From NCBI GenBank assembly GCA_963702955.1, contig OY969774.1:1-64000 (forward strand): a DNA stretch of 64,000 bases, in the 5' to 3' direction. The position numbers and the translations under genes are program-made. Each line of letters begins with the position of its first letter. The stretch's first letter is position 1. Positions 24,946 through 33,658 of this stretch are shown in pieces. Origin of the DNA: VRUE01 sp963702955. GTDB taxonomy: Bacteria > Actinomycetota > Thermoleophilia > Solirubrobacterales > 70-9. Under the pieces are notes generated by a model, which worked only from the letters and a program-made list of their open reading frames with translations, was not told where the DNA came from and searched no databases.

Positions 24946-27315
24946 ATGGGACGGAACAAGCAGATGCGGCTTATCTTGAGCCACTTGCGAGCGGCCGTGG
25001 CGCGCCAGGACTACGACGAGGCCGAATCGCTCTTCACCGCGGTCGAGGGCTCCGGCGACCGCCACCTCGTTCCCCGGGCAAAACTGCAGCGCGCCTTCGT
25101 CTGTCATGGACGCGGCTTCCAGTCCTCGGCCGCCGGATTGCTGACTGAGGTCGCAAAGGCGGTCAAGGATCAGCGGGCGACCTGTGAGGAACGCGAGCCT
25201 GCCGGGGGAGGGACTGCCCGGGGTGGTCCCATCGATCAGCTGGCGCCTGACGTGCGGTCACGCTTGGAGCTGCATCTCGAGCTGGCGCGCGCCTGGCAAC
25301 AGATCGACTGCCCGGGCAAGGCGCGGGAAGCGTACGCGGCCCTGCTCCGCGACATCCACGATGAAACGCATGTCCCGGAGGCCCGCCACATCGCGGCGAT
25401 CGGCGAGTACCGGCTCGCCGAGCTGCTGGTGGGCGAGGCGCCGCAGGAGGCCTACGAGCACTGGCGGCGTGTGTTGGAGATGCGTGACGAGGAGGTCTCC
25501 CCCTACGCGGCGCTGCAGATGGCCCTGCGGATCGGCAGCAGAAAGCTGGTGAGCGAGCGAGTCGAGCGCCTGTTCTATTACGCGATGGGGACGAGCGATC
25601 CGCAGCTTCTCTCCGAAGCCTCGCTGGGTCTCGCCCGCCACCTCAAGCGACGCCATCAGTTCGGCGAGGCACGCAGGTACTTTGAGCTGGTGGTCGAGCG
25701 CGGCGACGACGCGACCCATGCGGAGGAAGCCGCGGAGGAACTGGCCTCGCTCGACCGCTACCAGGACATGGTGGCCACCCGCAAGGCGCTCACCCGTCCC
25801 CAGCAGCTACTGGCGAAGGTGCGCGGCGGAGGCGTCCGCCTCGATTCGAGCAGGCGGGTGATCATCGTCGGCGCAGGCACCGGCGGCAGCTACCTGCTCG
25901 CCTCGCTGGACCGTCGCCGGTATACCGTCTGCGGCTTCGTCAACGATTTTGCCCGCGACGTCCCAGGGTCCGAGCACCCGATCCTTGGCGGCATCGACGA
26001 TCTGGTCGCGATCATCAACGAGCACCGCCCCGACCAGGTTCTGCTGGCGATCCCCACGCTCGCCGGCTTGCGCCGCCGCGACGTCGTGCTCGCCTGCCGC
26101 GCCACCTCGACCCTGCTGCTGAACCTGCCCGGGATGCACGAGCTTGGCATCGGCTGGACCCGCTCCAAGAGTCAGGCGAGCCTGATGAGCCAGCTCCGCC
26201 GTGTCAGAGTGTCGGAGACGATCGGCGACAGCAGGATGGTTCTGGACACGCTGGCGACCATCTGGCTCCAGTACGAAACGGCGTTGGTGATCGGTGCCGG
26301 CGCCATCGGTGCCGAGCTCTGCCGGCGGCTCGCCGACGGTGAGGTCGGCAGGCTTATGATTGTCGACAAGCGCGAAAGCGCGCTGCGAAAGATTCAGAGC
26401 GAGCTCGGCGATACGCGTGAATTCTGGGCCGTCAACCTGCGTCTCGGCGACGCCGGCGACGCCGACTTCCTCGCTCACGCGTTTCAGGCCTGCGCCCCGG
26501 AGGTCGTCTTCAACGCCACCGGCGACACTTCCGCGGCGGCCTTCGAACCGCACCGGCTCGACAGCGACCCTGATGGCTGGCAGTCGCTTTTCGGCAACGA
26601 GGTTCGAGTCGCCGCCGCCGCCGCGCGTGTCGCCGCCGCGGAGATGGTTCCGAAACTGGTCCACCTCTCCTCTCGCCGGGCCGGCGTTCCCCAGCGTGAT
26701 CCGTTCGCGGCGATGAAGGCTCTCTGCGAGGAGATCGTGCTCTGGTACGCGAGGCAGAATCCGTTGCAGGATCAGGCGGTGGTGCGGATCGGATCGCTGC
26801 TGGATTCCCGCAACGGCCGCTTCTCCAGGATGGAGGACCAGATTCGAACCGGCTCGAAGGTGACGATCCCCGCCGCGGGCACCCGGCCGCGGTTCATCCC
26901 GACCGCGCGCTGGGCCGAGCTGGCTCTGCATGCCGCCCGGCTGGCCGGGAGCGGCGATCTGTTCGAGCCAGACGGCGGCGTCGAGATCGCTCCCCGCGAG
27001 ATCGCCGAGGAAGCGATCCGGCTTCACGATCTCTATCCCGACGACGTGGACGTCGAAGAGAGCGCGAACGAGCGCTGGGACGAACCGCGGTCGCCCGCGG
27101 AATGCCACAGCAGGGGCGATTCCGATCTGGGTATGTTCGTCGTTAAGCGACCACCCGCCGACGATCGCACCCTGCATGCGGCAGTCGCTCTATGCGCGAT
27201 GCTGATCGACGCATGCTTGGAGGAACGCTTCGGGGATCGGCGAGGTGACGCCGAAATGGTGGTTCGCGATGTAGTGAAAAGCGCCTGGGTCGAGGCGCCC
27301 CGGCTTCCCGCCTAA
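24946..27315 (+). CDS. CapD/FlaA1-like nucleotide-sugar protein with helical N-domain (789 aa)
   Basis: About 290 N-terminal residues look helical and TPR-like instead of the membrane segments usual in long CapD/WbpM proteins. A Rossmann domain follows (GAGTGGSYLL near 308), then the SDR core (GAGAIGAEL near 450; NATGDTSAA). In the catalytic region the usual S-T-D-K-A is replaced by S-S-R-R-A (575-579) and the tyrosine position by Phe587; only Lys591 of YxxxK remains. It may therefore be a non-catalytic or altered 4,6-dehydratase homologue. It is the last gene of the operon with the DegT aminotransferase. The start is uncertain (ATG 24946 or 24964). Its stop overlaps the convergent ACT gene by 4 bp. 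Confidence 0.7.
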   Translation: MGRNKQMRLILSHLRAAVARQDYDEAESLFTAVEGSGDRHLVPRAKLQRAFVCHGRGFQSSAAGLLTEVAKAVKDQRATCEEREPAGGGTARGGPIDQLAPDVRSRLELHLELARAWQQIDCPGKAREAYAALLRDIHDETHVPEARHIAAIGEYRLAELLVGEAPQEAYEHWRRVLEMRDEEVSPYAALQMALRIGSRKLVSERVERLFYYAMGTSDPQLLSEASLGLARHLKRRHQFGEARRYFELVVERGDDATHAEEAAEELASLDRYQDMVATRKALTRPQQLLAKVRGGGVRLDSSRRVIIVGAGTGGSYLLASLDRRRYTVCGFVNDFARDVPGSEHPILGGIDDLVAIINEHRPDQVLLAIPTLAGLRRRDVVLACRATSTLLLNLPGMHELGIGWTRSKSQASLMSQLRRVRVSETIGDSRMVLDTLATIWLQYETALVIGAGAIGAELCRRLADGEVGRLMIVDKRESALRKIQSELGDTREFWAVNLRLGDAGDADFLAHAFQACAPEVVFNATGDTSAAAFEPHRLDSDPDGWQSLFGNEVRVAAAAARVAAAEMVPKLVHLSSRRAGVPQRDPFAAMKALCEEIVLWYARQNPLQDQAVVRIGSLLDSRNGRFSRMEDQIRTGSKVTIPAAGTRPRFIPTARWAELALHAARLAGSGDLFEPDGGVEIAPREIAEEAIRLHDLYPDDVDVEESANERWDEPRSPAECHSRGDSDLGMFVVKRPPADDRTLHAAVALCAMLIDACLEERFGDRRGDAEMVVRDVVKSAWVEAPRLPA

Positions 27316-27866
27316 AGCACGTGGTCGGCGTTCTGCGGTGCCGGTTGGATCTCGAAGACGATCTTGTCCTCCACCGACGAGCGCAAGATCTCCCGCAGGT
27401 CCTCTTCCCGCATGCCCGGGGGCAAGATTACGTCCAGCGCCATCGAGCACAGCGCATCCTTCTCCGCCGAGCAGCTGCTCGCCAGGGCGGCGATGTTTAC
27501 CCCATGGTCGGCCAACGCCTTCGACACCCGGTGCAGGAGCCCGGGCCGTTCGCTCGCTTGAACGATGACACTGTGCGAGGCCTCGCGCCCTCGCTGATGG
27601 AAATGATCAGAGTCGAGCCGGCTCGCATACGCGCTCTGCACCGCGGATCCCGGCCCCGGCTGCGCCAACTTCGCCTCCAGCTCAGCCTCGTCGAGCGCCG
27701 CTCCACAGGAGGCGATCAGGGTCACCGCGAAGTGCCCGCCGAGAATTGTCATCTGTGACATCTCGACGTTGCAGGAGAAATCCTCGGACAGAACCCCGGT
27801 TATCGCCGCGACGATGCCCGGAGTGTCCCTGCCGATTGCCTGGATCGCGAAGTACGTCTTGGCCAT
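27312..27866 (-). CDS. Two-ACT-domain regulator, GcvR-like (184 aa)
   Basis: Two ACT domains in tandem: residues 1-85 (YFAIQAIGRDTPGIVAAITG) and about 95-175 (SHSVIVQASERPGLLHRVSK). This is the architecture of GcvR-type regulators, which bind amino acids such as glycine and act by protein contact. Each domain has the DxPGI/ERPGL turn that forms the ligand site. Cytosolic. The ATG at 27866 has no close partner gene; the HD-domain gene lies 47 bp upstream on the same strand and could be co-transcribed. Exact target unknown. Confidence 0.8.
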   Translation of the reverse strand: MAKTYFAIQAIGRDTPGIVAAITGVLSEDFSCNVEMSQMTILGGHFAVTLIASCGAALDEAELEAKLAQPGPGSAVQSAYASRLDSDHFHQRGREASHSVIVQASERPGLLHRVSKALADHGVNIAALASSCSAEKDALCSMALDVILPPGMREEDLREILRSSVEDKIVFEIQPAPQNADHVL

Positions 27867-27913
27867 CGTGCCGGGAGCCTATTTGACCGGGACGAGATGG
27901 GCTTGGTTGGCGG

Positions 27914-28534
27914 TCACAGCAGGCCCGTGGCGCCGGCGTCTATTCGCTGGCACCAGAGGCCGAGCAGTTCCTCGCTGAGGAGGTCGAACAGCGGCACGCC
28001 CTCTTCGGCCCTGAAGAGCATTTCCATGTCGTACTCCCAGATGACGATCTGGAAGTCGAGATGGATCGGGATGGCGTTACTGACGTTCTCGCCGTCGTCG
28101 GCGTAGGCCCCGCGCAGCGCCATCACGTTGGCGATCTTGTCGGCGGCGAAGACCCTCTGCGCGTCGGGGCCGGCGTCGGAGACGCGTTGGCGCATATCCT
28201 CCCGGCGCTCTTCGGAGTCCTCGATCTCGAGGTCTTCGGTCAGCGCGAAGACGATCGCGGCGACGTCGACCCCGAAGCGCTCGCGGATGTAGTCGAGCTC
28301 GAGATCGGTGTACTCGAGCGCGTCGTGCAGGAGGCCGGCTGCGACCATGGTTTCGCGCCCGTCTTTGGCCGCGAGCAGCTCGGCGACGGTCAGCAGGTGG
28401 TCGACAAAGGGGGCGTTTTCGGGCACTTCGCGCCATTCGTCGGCGTGAATCTCGCGCGCGAGGTCGAGCGCCCCTCGAACCAGCTCGGAACGCTTGGCCA
28501 GCACCTCGGTCCTGACGAACCCGTACATCCTCAC
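27914..28534 (-). CDS. HD-domain hydrolase, (p)ppGpp-hydrolase-like (206 aa)
   Basis: The HD metal-binding set is present: H in FVDHLLTVAE, HD in AAGLLHDALEYT, the ALTED segment and D in FAADKIANV. This is the layout of the RelA/SpoT hydrolase half and small alarmone hydrolases, with no synthetase domain. Soluble and acidic. It overlaps the upstream gene (28531-29106) by 4 bp, so the pair is translationally coupled. GTG 28534 or ATG 28528 could be the start. Substrate is inferred from family only; other phosphoesters are possible. Confidence 0.75.
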   Translation of the reverse strand: MRMYGFVRTEVLAKRSELVRGALDLAREIHADEWREVPENAPFVDHLLTVAELLAAKDGRETMVAAGLLHDALEYTDLELDYIRERFGVDVAAIVFALTEDLEIEDSEERREDMRQRVSDAGPDAQRVFAADKIANVMALRGAYADDGENVSNAIPIHLDFQIVIWEYDMEMLFRAEEGVPLFDLLSEELLGLWCQRIDAGATGLL

Positions 28535-29106
28535 TGAGGATAGCTCGAATACCCTGTTGTTGCCATGAAAGTTCCCAAATTGCTCAGAGGAGGGGGCGAG
28601 TCAACCTCGGATGCCTCGTGCGTTTCGAGCAAACCGGCCCGATCGGGGAAGGCGCGGCTCAGCTCGCCGCCGAGCCAGGCCTCGGCTCGGGCGGCGGCGC
28701 GCGCGAGGTCCTCGTCGCCCCTCGCGTCCGGCCCTCCCCGGCCGGCGGCGCGCGCCACCTGCAGCTGCTCCCACAGACAGTCCCAGACCTGCTCGTGCAG
28801 ATCGTCGTCGAGCAGGCGTAGCACGGCGACCGTGTTGACGTCGCGGACCGTGGTGGGGAGGTCCGCCTCGATCGCCGGCGGCTCGCCGGCGCCGTTCCAG
28901 ACCGCCCAGCGCCAGCCGCAGTCCTGGTGCCGAATCCCCTCTTCGAGCTCCATCCGCCGGGAGATCGAGACGCCCGGCGGGGCAAGCACGTGGACCCGGT
29001 CCGCTTCGGCGCCGACGAACCAGGTCGCGTCGGTGTCGGCGGCGAATTCCGCCCTCCACAGGGCTTTCGCCGGCCCGGCTCCGGGGCAACCGCACGTCTT
29101 GACCAT
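28531..29106 (-). CDS. Unknown protein coupled to the HD hydrolase (191 aa)
   Basis: No family recognised. The ATG at 29106 has a near-perfect ribosome site (GGGAGGA) and the stop overlaps the next gene's GTG, both strong signs of a real gene. The N-terminus carries CGCPG, possibly a metal-binding cysteine pair; the middle is Trp-rich (WRWAVWNGAG) and the C-terminal half helical and Arg/Ala-rich. A leader hairpin (29126-29147) lies just upstream. The open frame on the opposite strand has no comparable signals. Confidence 0.65.
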   Translation of the reverse strand: MVKTCGCPGAGPAKALWRAEFAADTDATWFVGAEADRVHVLAPPGVSISRRMELEEGIRHQDCGWRWAVWNGAGEPPAIEADLPTTVRDVNTVAVLRLLDDDLHEQVWDCLWEQLQVARAAGRGGPDARGDEDLARAAARAEAWLGGELSRAFPDRAGLLETHEASEVDSPPPLSNLGTFMATTGYSSYPQ

Positions 29107-29368
29107 CTCATCCTCCCATTTCGAACGAGGGGGACTGGAACCCCTCGGTGTTGTCCCCTAGGAAACCGTCAGGGCGGCGGTTAGGCAACCTCGCGGCCCG
29201 GAAACGCCACCGATTGGGCCGGATCGCCGCCGGGTCGGTGGCGGTTGTGGAAGCGCAGTTGACTTCCCGAACTATTCCCAAAGAAAATCCCGAAGACAGA
29301 CTGAGTCGTACCCTCCCGCCGTGAGGCGGGGGACGGCTGGGTGCGAGGGAACGCGACAGGGAGGGCAA

Positions 29369-30700
29369 TTGCCAGAAGACGATCGTTACCTGCCCGGCTC
29401 AGACAACGCCCGCCCGCTGCCGGAGCTTCCCGCTCCGCCGGCGCCGGACCCGGCGAACGAGCCGGATTCGACTCCGATCAAGCTCGCCGACCTCGAGGTG
29501 GAGACGGCGAAGCAGCTTCTGAGGCGGCCGATCAGGCTGGCGACCTCGGTGCTCGGCGAAGTCAACCCCGGCGAGGCCGAAATGCTGGCCGGCAGGACAA
29601 TCGATCGTCTGGTGGCGCGCTTCGAGACCGGCTGGGAGGAAGGCATCTCGATCGCCGAGCTGGCCGAAGCGGCGGGCACCGACCGGGGCAAGCTCGGCAA
29701 GCGGTTCAACGCGCAGCTGCGCCCGTTCGCCGACCTGGTCGTCCGCGGCATCTACGCCCAGGCCGGTCGCCGGGTCTTCTACGAGGAGCTGAGCTCGCAT
29801 CTGTCCAAGACAGGGCGCCGGCACAACGGGGTCGGCACCGACAAGGTTCCGCATGGTCCCAACAGCCTGCACATGCTCGCCTACAGCCTCGGCGCCGGCG
29901 ATCGCCACTGCCCGGCGGCGAGCGAGGTGCTGGCGACGGGCACCCGTTGGGACCGCTCCAGTCCGCGCTTCGGCGAAGGCCTGCCGCGTTGGGCGCACGC
30001 GTATCGAGGCAGCCTCCCCGGCTCCTTCGCCGAGCATTTCCGGCGCATCCTCGAGGTCGACCGTAGCGTCCGCGCGAAGCTCTTCGAGAGAATCGAGAAG
30101 GGCGGCGGCGCCTTCGGCGGCGAGCTGACCGCCGAGCGCATGGCGGCGGCGTTCTCGAGATTCCTGCTCGTGCCGCCGATCCCCTTCGGCCGCCCGGAGT
30201 CGCCGACGCGGCTCCACCTCGGCATCTTCCACCCCGGACGGGACCAGGCCACCGTCGAGCAGGCACAGGCCTACAAGCGCCACGCCGTCCTCGCCTGCGG
30301 CGAAGCGACGGGCGAGGAGCGGCTGGAGTTCGAAGCGCGTTCGGAAGAGATTCGCGTGACGAGGCTGCCGTGGGCGCATCCGCTCGAAATCCCCAAGCAC
30401 CGCTCGGCCGGCTACCGGTGGTCCCCCGACCGTCACGAGCTGAGCCGCGAGGATCACAGCCGCGGCAGCGCCCTGCAGATCTGGCGCCTGGTCGGCTACG
30501 ACAAAGCGGACAGCTTCTGGAAGATGCTCGCGCTGGTCGAGCGCTGGTCCGAGGTCCACTGGACCGGCGACTGCACAAGGCGCTGGGAGGACGACTGCAG
30601 GCCCGGGCTGCAGAAGGCGCACACGCCGGAGAGCAGCGCCGAGGTGCGCGCGCTGCTGGCGATGGCCAACGCCGCCATCGTCGCCGCCCTGCGCGGGTAG
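29369..30700 (+). CDS. Unknown soluble protein (443 aa)
   Basis: I do not recognise the family. TTG 29369 is chosen because GGGAGGG sits just upstream; GTG 29321 would add a Gly/Arg-rich stretch. After a Pro-rich N-terminus (LPELPAPPAPDP) comes a helical region with a possible helix-turn-helix (ISIAELAEAAGTDRGKLGKR). A conserved-looking core rich in His/Trp/Arg follows (VPHGPNSLHMLAYSLG, RWDRSSPRFGEGLPRWAHAY, WSEVHWTGDCTRRWEDDC). No signal peptide. It stands alone between a divergent operon and a small coiled-coil gene. Confidence 0.6.
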   Translation: MPEDDRYLPGSDNARPLPELPAPPAPDPANEPDSTPIKLADLEVETAKQLLRRPIRLATSVLGEVNPGEAEMLAGRTIDRLVARFETGWEEGISIAELAEAAGTDRGKLGKRFNAQLRPFADLVVRGIYAQAGRRVFYEELSSHLSKTGRRHNGVGTDKVPHGPNSLHMLAYSLGAGDRHCPAASEVLATGTRWDRSSPRFGEGLPRWAHAYRGSLPGSFAEHFRRILEVDRSVRAKLFERIEKGGGAFGGELTAERMAAAFSRFLLVPPIPFGRPESPTRLHLGIFHPGRDQATVEQAQAYKRHAVLACGEATGEERLEFEARSEEIRVTRLPWAHPLEIPKHRSAGYRWSPDRHELSREDHSRGSALQIWRLVGYDKADSFWKMLALVERWSEVHWTGDCTRRWEDDCRPGLQKAHTPESSAEVRALLAMANAAIVAALRG

Positions 30701-30791
30701 GCCCGACCGCAGGTTTCGACACGAAGAGGGCGCAGAAGATTTACAGTCAGCGCGCCATCCGTGCAACGAGTTGTCCTACAGTTCTGGCATC

Positions 30792-31070
30792 ATGTACGAG
30801 ATGAGGGAGACCTGGACTGACGGGCGTATGGACGACTTCGCCAAGCACGTCAACCAGCGCTTCGACGCTGTCGACGACCGCTTCGAGGCGGTCAACCGGC
30901 GCTTCGACTCGATTGACCGGCGCTTCGAGGCGGTCAACCGGCGCTTCGACGGCCTTGACGCGCGCTTCGATGCCCTTCAGCAGACCCTGCTGCGGGTCGG
31001 GGCCGCGATGGTCGTCGGTCTGATCGGCGTGATGGCGACTCTGATCGGCGTGATAGCAACGCAGCTTTGA
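30792..31070 (+). CDS. Small coiled-coil membrane protein (92 aa)
   Basis: Six consecutive heptads of the form RFxAVxx (RFDAVDD, RFEAVNR, RFDSIDR, RFEAVNR, RFDGLDA, RFDALQQ) form a coiled coil, followed by one C-terminal transmembrane helix (VGAAMVVGLIGVMATLIGVIA). The heptads are also repeated at DNA level with a 42-bp period. It is likely a tail-anchored oligomer; partner unknown. The ATG at 30792 is chosen; TTG 30771 and ATG 30801 are alternatives. One copy of the rpoD-end direct repeat begins 10 bp after the stop. Confidence 0.7.
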   Translation: MYEMRETWTDGRMDDFAKHVNQRFDAVDDRFEAVNRRFDSIDRRFEAVNRRFDGLDARFDALQQTLLRVGAAMVVGLIGVMATLIGVIATQL

Positions 31071-31079
31071 GCCGCCCTC

Positions 31080-31102
31080 CGCTCAGGTCACTTCGCGCAG
31101 TT
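31080..31102. repeat. Direct repeat, left copy of the rpoD 3' end
   Basis: 23 bp identical to 32448-32470, which is the true end of rpoD (codons for LREVT plus the stop, on the complement). The two copies bracket the ATPase gene at 31187-32446. Confidence 0.9.
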
Positions 31103-31186
31103 CTGATGATCGAGATTCCGGTTTGCCGACCCTCCATTTACGGAGTTTAAGGTCCTCCAAATCCGGCACCGTGCCATACTGACACG

Positions 31187-32446
31187 ATGCCGCAGCCTTT
31201 GGAGCGTCGCCTTGAGCCTGTCGTGCGGGGTCTGCTCGAAGAGGAGCCGGTCGTCGCTGTGCACGGGGCGAGGACCGTCGGCAAGTCGACGATGGTTCAG
31301 GCCCTCGCTGCGTCTGCGGGGCGTTCCGTGGTCGATCTCGACGACCCCGAAACGCGCGACGCGGTGGACGCCAGCCCTTCGGCGTTTGCGGCAGCTGAGC
31401 CGCCGGTCTTCATCGACGAGTACCAGCACGCTCCCGCGATCCTGGACGCGATCAAGGCCGAGCTCAATCGAGACCTGCGGCCTGGGCGCTTCGTCCTCAC
31501 GGGCTCAACCCGCTATTCGAGCCTGCCGACCGCGGCGCAATCGCTCACCGGCCGCCTGCACGTCGTCACTCTCTGGCCCCTCTCCCAGGGCGAGATCGAC
31601 GGCGTCGAGGAGCGATTTGTCGAGCGGTTGCTGGCCAGTCCCGTCAACTTGGTCACCCCCGCCACGTCAACCACCTCCCGCGAGGAGTACGCCGAGCGCG
31701 TCCTTCGCGGCGGCTTCCCGCTGGCGGTGTCCCGCCGCGGCAGCGCCGGTCGCAATCGTTGGTTCGACGACTACCTCGACCTCGTGATCGAGCGCGACGT
31801 CGCCGAGCTGTCGAACATCAGGCAGCGCGAGAAGATGCCCCCCTTGGTCGCCCGCCTGGGCGGCCAAACCGCTCAGGTGCTCAACGTCTCCCAGGTGGCC
31901 ACGGACGTGGGAATCGAGGCCTCGACGGCCGAGCATTACGTCCGCCTGCTGGAAGCCGCCTTCGTCCTCCACAGGATTCCCGCTTGGGGCACCACTCTTC
32001 GAGCGAGAGCCTCCTCGAAGCCGAAGGTCCACTTCGTCGACTCCGGCGTCGCCGGCCGGATGCTGCGCGTCACCGCTTCGCGACTCTCTGCAGCCCAGCC
32101 ACAGGCGATGACCGAACTCGGGCATCTGCTCGAGACCTTCTGCGTCAACGAGATTCTGAAGCAGGTCAGCTGGATGGAGGTCCCCGCAAAGCCCGGGCAC
32201 TGGCGCACCCATGACGGTGACGAGGTCGACCTCGTCCTCGAACGCGACGACGGGGCGGTCGCGGCGATCGAGGTCAAGGCCGGCGAACGGGTGCGCGACG
32301 CGGACTTCCGCAGCCTGCGCAAGCTCCGCGACGCGCTCGGCGCCAGGTTTCTCGGTGGCGCCGTATTGCATCTGGGTCGCCGCGCGTATGGCCATGAGGA
32401 TCGTCTTTACGCGCTTCCCGTTGACCGCCTCTGGGCGGCGGGCTGA
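31187..32446 (+). CDS. AAA ATPase with DUF4143-type C-terminus (419 aa)
   Basis: P-loop ATPase: Walker A GARTVGKST (27-35), Walker B VFIDEYQ, sensor-like VLTGSTRYS, then a winged-helix region and a PD-(D/E)XK-like end (GDEVDLVLE ... AIEVKAG). This is the AAA_14/DUF4143 family, common in accessory DNA and of unsettled function, sometimes linked to toxin-antitoxin or defence roles. It is exactly flanked by 23-bp direct repeats of the rpoD 3' end, suggesting insertion as a single-gene cassette. It stops 4 bp before rpoD's convergent stop. Upstream (31103-31186) is A/T-richer DNA likely holding its promoter. Confidence 0.85.
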   Translation: MPQPLERRLEPVVRGLLEEEPVVAVHGARTVGKSTMVQALAASAGRSVVDLDDPETRDAVDASPSAFAAAEPPVFIDEYQHAPAILDAIKAELNRDLRPGRFVLTGSTRYSSLPTAAQSLTGRLHVVTLWPLSQGEIDGVEERFVERLLASPVNLVTPATSTTSREEYAERVLRGGFPLAVSRRGSAGRNRWFDDYLDLVIERDVAELSNIRQREKMPPLVARLGGQTAQVLNVSQVATDVGIEASTAEHYVRLLEAAFVLHRIPAWGTTLRARASSKPKVHFVDSGVAGRMLRVTASRLSAAQPQAMTELGHLLETFCVNEILKQVSWMEVPAKPGHWRTHDGDEVDLVLERDDGAVAAIEVKAGERVRDADFRSLRKLRDALGARFLGGAVLHLGRRAYGHEDRLYALPVDRLWAAG

Positions 32447-32447
32447 T

Positions 32448-32470
32448 CGCTCAGGTCACTTCGCGCAGTT
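32448..32470. repeat. Direct repeat, right copy (native rpoD end)
   Basis: Identical to 31080-31102 over 23 bp; beyond it a CTG is shared after a one-base shift. It spans the last five rpoD codons, the stop and 3 bp. Confidence 0.9.
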
Positions 32471-33554
32471 TCTGCGCTTCGCCCAGCTGCTGCAGCTTTT
32501 TCAGGCTCTGGTTCTCGATCTGGCGGATCCGCTCGCGGGTGACGTTGAAGGTGCGGCCGACCTCGTCGAGCGTGCGCGGGTGCTCGCCGCCGAGGCCGTA
32601 GCGCAGTTCGAGCACGCGGCGCTCGCGGTAGGAGAGGTTCTCCAGCGCTTCCTTCAGCGCCTCTTTGGTCAGCAGGTCCGCCGCGCGGTCGAAGGGGGAC
32701 TCGGCCTTCTCGTCGGCGATGAACTGGCCGAACTCCGACTCCTCCTCGTCGCCGACCGGCTTCTCGAGCGACACCGGAGCCTGGGCGGAGCGCTTGATCG
32801 AGTCGACCTCCTCGGGGTCGATCCCGGTCACCTCGGCGATCTCCTCCGGGGTCGGCTCGCGGCCCAGCTCGGTGACCAGCTTGCGCTCGGCGCGGCCGAT
32901 CTTGTTCAGCTTCTCGACCACGTGGACCGGGATGCGGATCGTGCGCGCCTTGTCGGCCAGGGCGCGGGCGATCGCCTGGCGGATCCACCAGGTCGCGTAG
33001 GTGGAGAACTTGAAGCCCTTGCGGTAGTCGAACTTCTCCGCCGCGCGGACCAGGCCCAGCGTCCCCTCCTGGATCAGGTCGAGGAAGGGGAGGCCCTGGT
33101 TGCGGTAGTTCTTGGCGATCGAGACGACCAGGCGCAGGTTGGACTCGACCATTTTCTGCTTCGCGTCGAGGTCGCCGCGCTCGATCCGCTTCGCCAGTTC
33201 GACCTCCTCCTGGGCGGTCAGCAGACGGACTTTGCCGATGTCCTTGAGGAACAGCTGCAGGCTGTCCGTGGTCATGTCCGGTTTCAGGTCGATCGCCTGT
33301 TTGCGGCGGCGGCCTTTTTTCCCGGTGTTGACGGGCATCGCGTCCGCGGCCGCTTTCTGGGCCGGGTCCATGTCCTCGACGAGCTCGATTCCCTGCTTCT
33401 CGATGTGCCCGTAGAGGTCCTCGACGTCGGACTCGTCGAGGTCGACCTCCGACACCGCCGAGGCGATGTCGCCGAAGGTCAGCACGCCGAGCTGCTGGCC
33501 CCTGTGGACCAGCCCTTTGACCTCCTCAAGCTCCTGAAGCTCTGCAACCAGCAT
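32451..33554 (-). CDS. rpoD: Primary RNA polymerase sigma factor (367 aa)
   Basis: Group-1 sigma-70. Short region 1.1 (1-80), a linker (GKKGRRRKQA), region 1.2 (DSLQLFLKDIGKVRLLT), region 2 (SNLRLVVSIAKNY ... LIQEGTLGLVRAAEKFDYRKG ... YATWWIRQAI), region 3 (RTIRIPVHVVEKLNKI) and region 4 with the helix-turn-helix (RTLDEVGRTFNVTRERIRQI). Directs RNA polymerase to TTGACA/TATAAT promoters like those seen in this window. ATG 33554 has GGTGGA upstream. Its leader carries a terminator-like hairpin (33604-33630). The 3' end is duplicated at 31080-31102. Confidence 0.97.
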   Translation of the reverse strand: MLVAELQELEEVKGLVHRGQQLGVLTFGDIASAVSEVDLDESDVEDLYGHIEKQGIELVEDMDPAQKAAADAMPVNTGKKGRRRKQAIDLKPDMTTDSLQLFLKDIGKVRLLTAQEEVELAKRIERGDLDAKQKMVESNLRLVVSIAKNYRNQGLPFLDLIQEGTLGLVRAAEKFDYRKGFKFSTYATWWIRQAIARALADKARTIRIPVHVVEKLNKIGRAERKLVTELGREPTPEEIAEVTGIDPEEVDSIKRSAQAPVSLEKPVGDEEESEFGQFIADEKAESPFDRAADLLTKEALKEALENLSYRERRVLELRYGLGGEHPRTLDEVGRTFNVTRERIRQIENQSLKKLQQLGEAQKLREVT

Positions 33555-33603
33555 CTATCGTCCACCCATCTTTCTCGCGTCAGGGCGTTGGCCCTGCGAC
33601 CGT

Positions 33604-33630
33604 AAAAAAAGGACCTGCGCCGCGCGGTCC
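33604..33630 (-). terminator. Terminator-like hairpin with U7 in the rpoD leader
   Basis: Read on the minus strand: GGACCGCG, a 3-nt loop, CGC-A-GGTCC (8 bp, one bulge), then seven T. It lies between the predicted rpoD promoter and the start codon; no other minus-strand gene is upstream, so it would act as an attenuator of rpoD. Confidence 0.65.
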
Positions 33631-33658
33631 GTAAGGGATACCTCAAACGTCTGTTCGC

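Noticed and set aside
29126..29147. Hairpin CGAGGGG-loop-CCCCTCG resembling a tRNA T-arm
   Set aside because: The loop lacks the conserved purine after TTC and no acceptor, D or anticodon arms can be built around it. I found no tRNA or rRNA genes in the window.
28565..29161. Plus-strand open frame of 198 codons
   Set aside because: Ser/Arg/Pro low-complexity product; the minus strand has a strong ribosome site and a 4-bp overlap with the HD-domain gene.
30836..30960. Short tandem repeats considered as a CRISPR or non-coding satellite
   Set aside because: They are in-frame heptad codons of a coiled-coil protein with no unique spacers.
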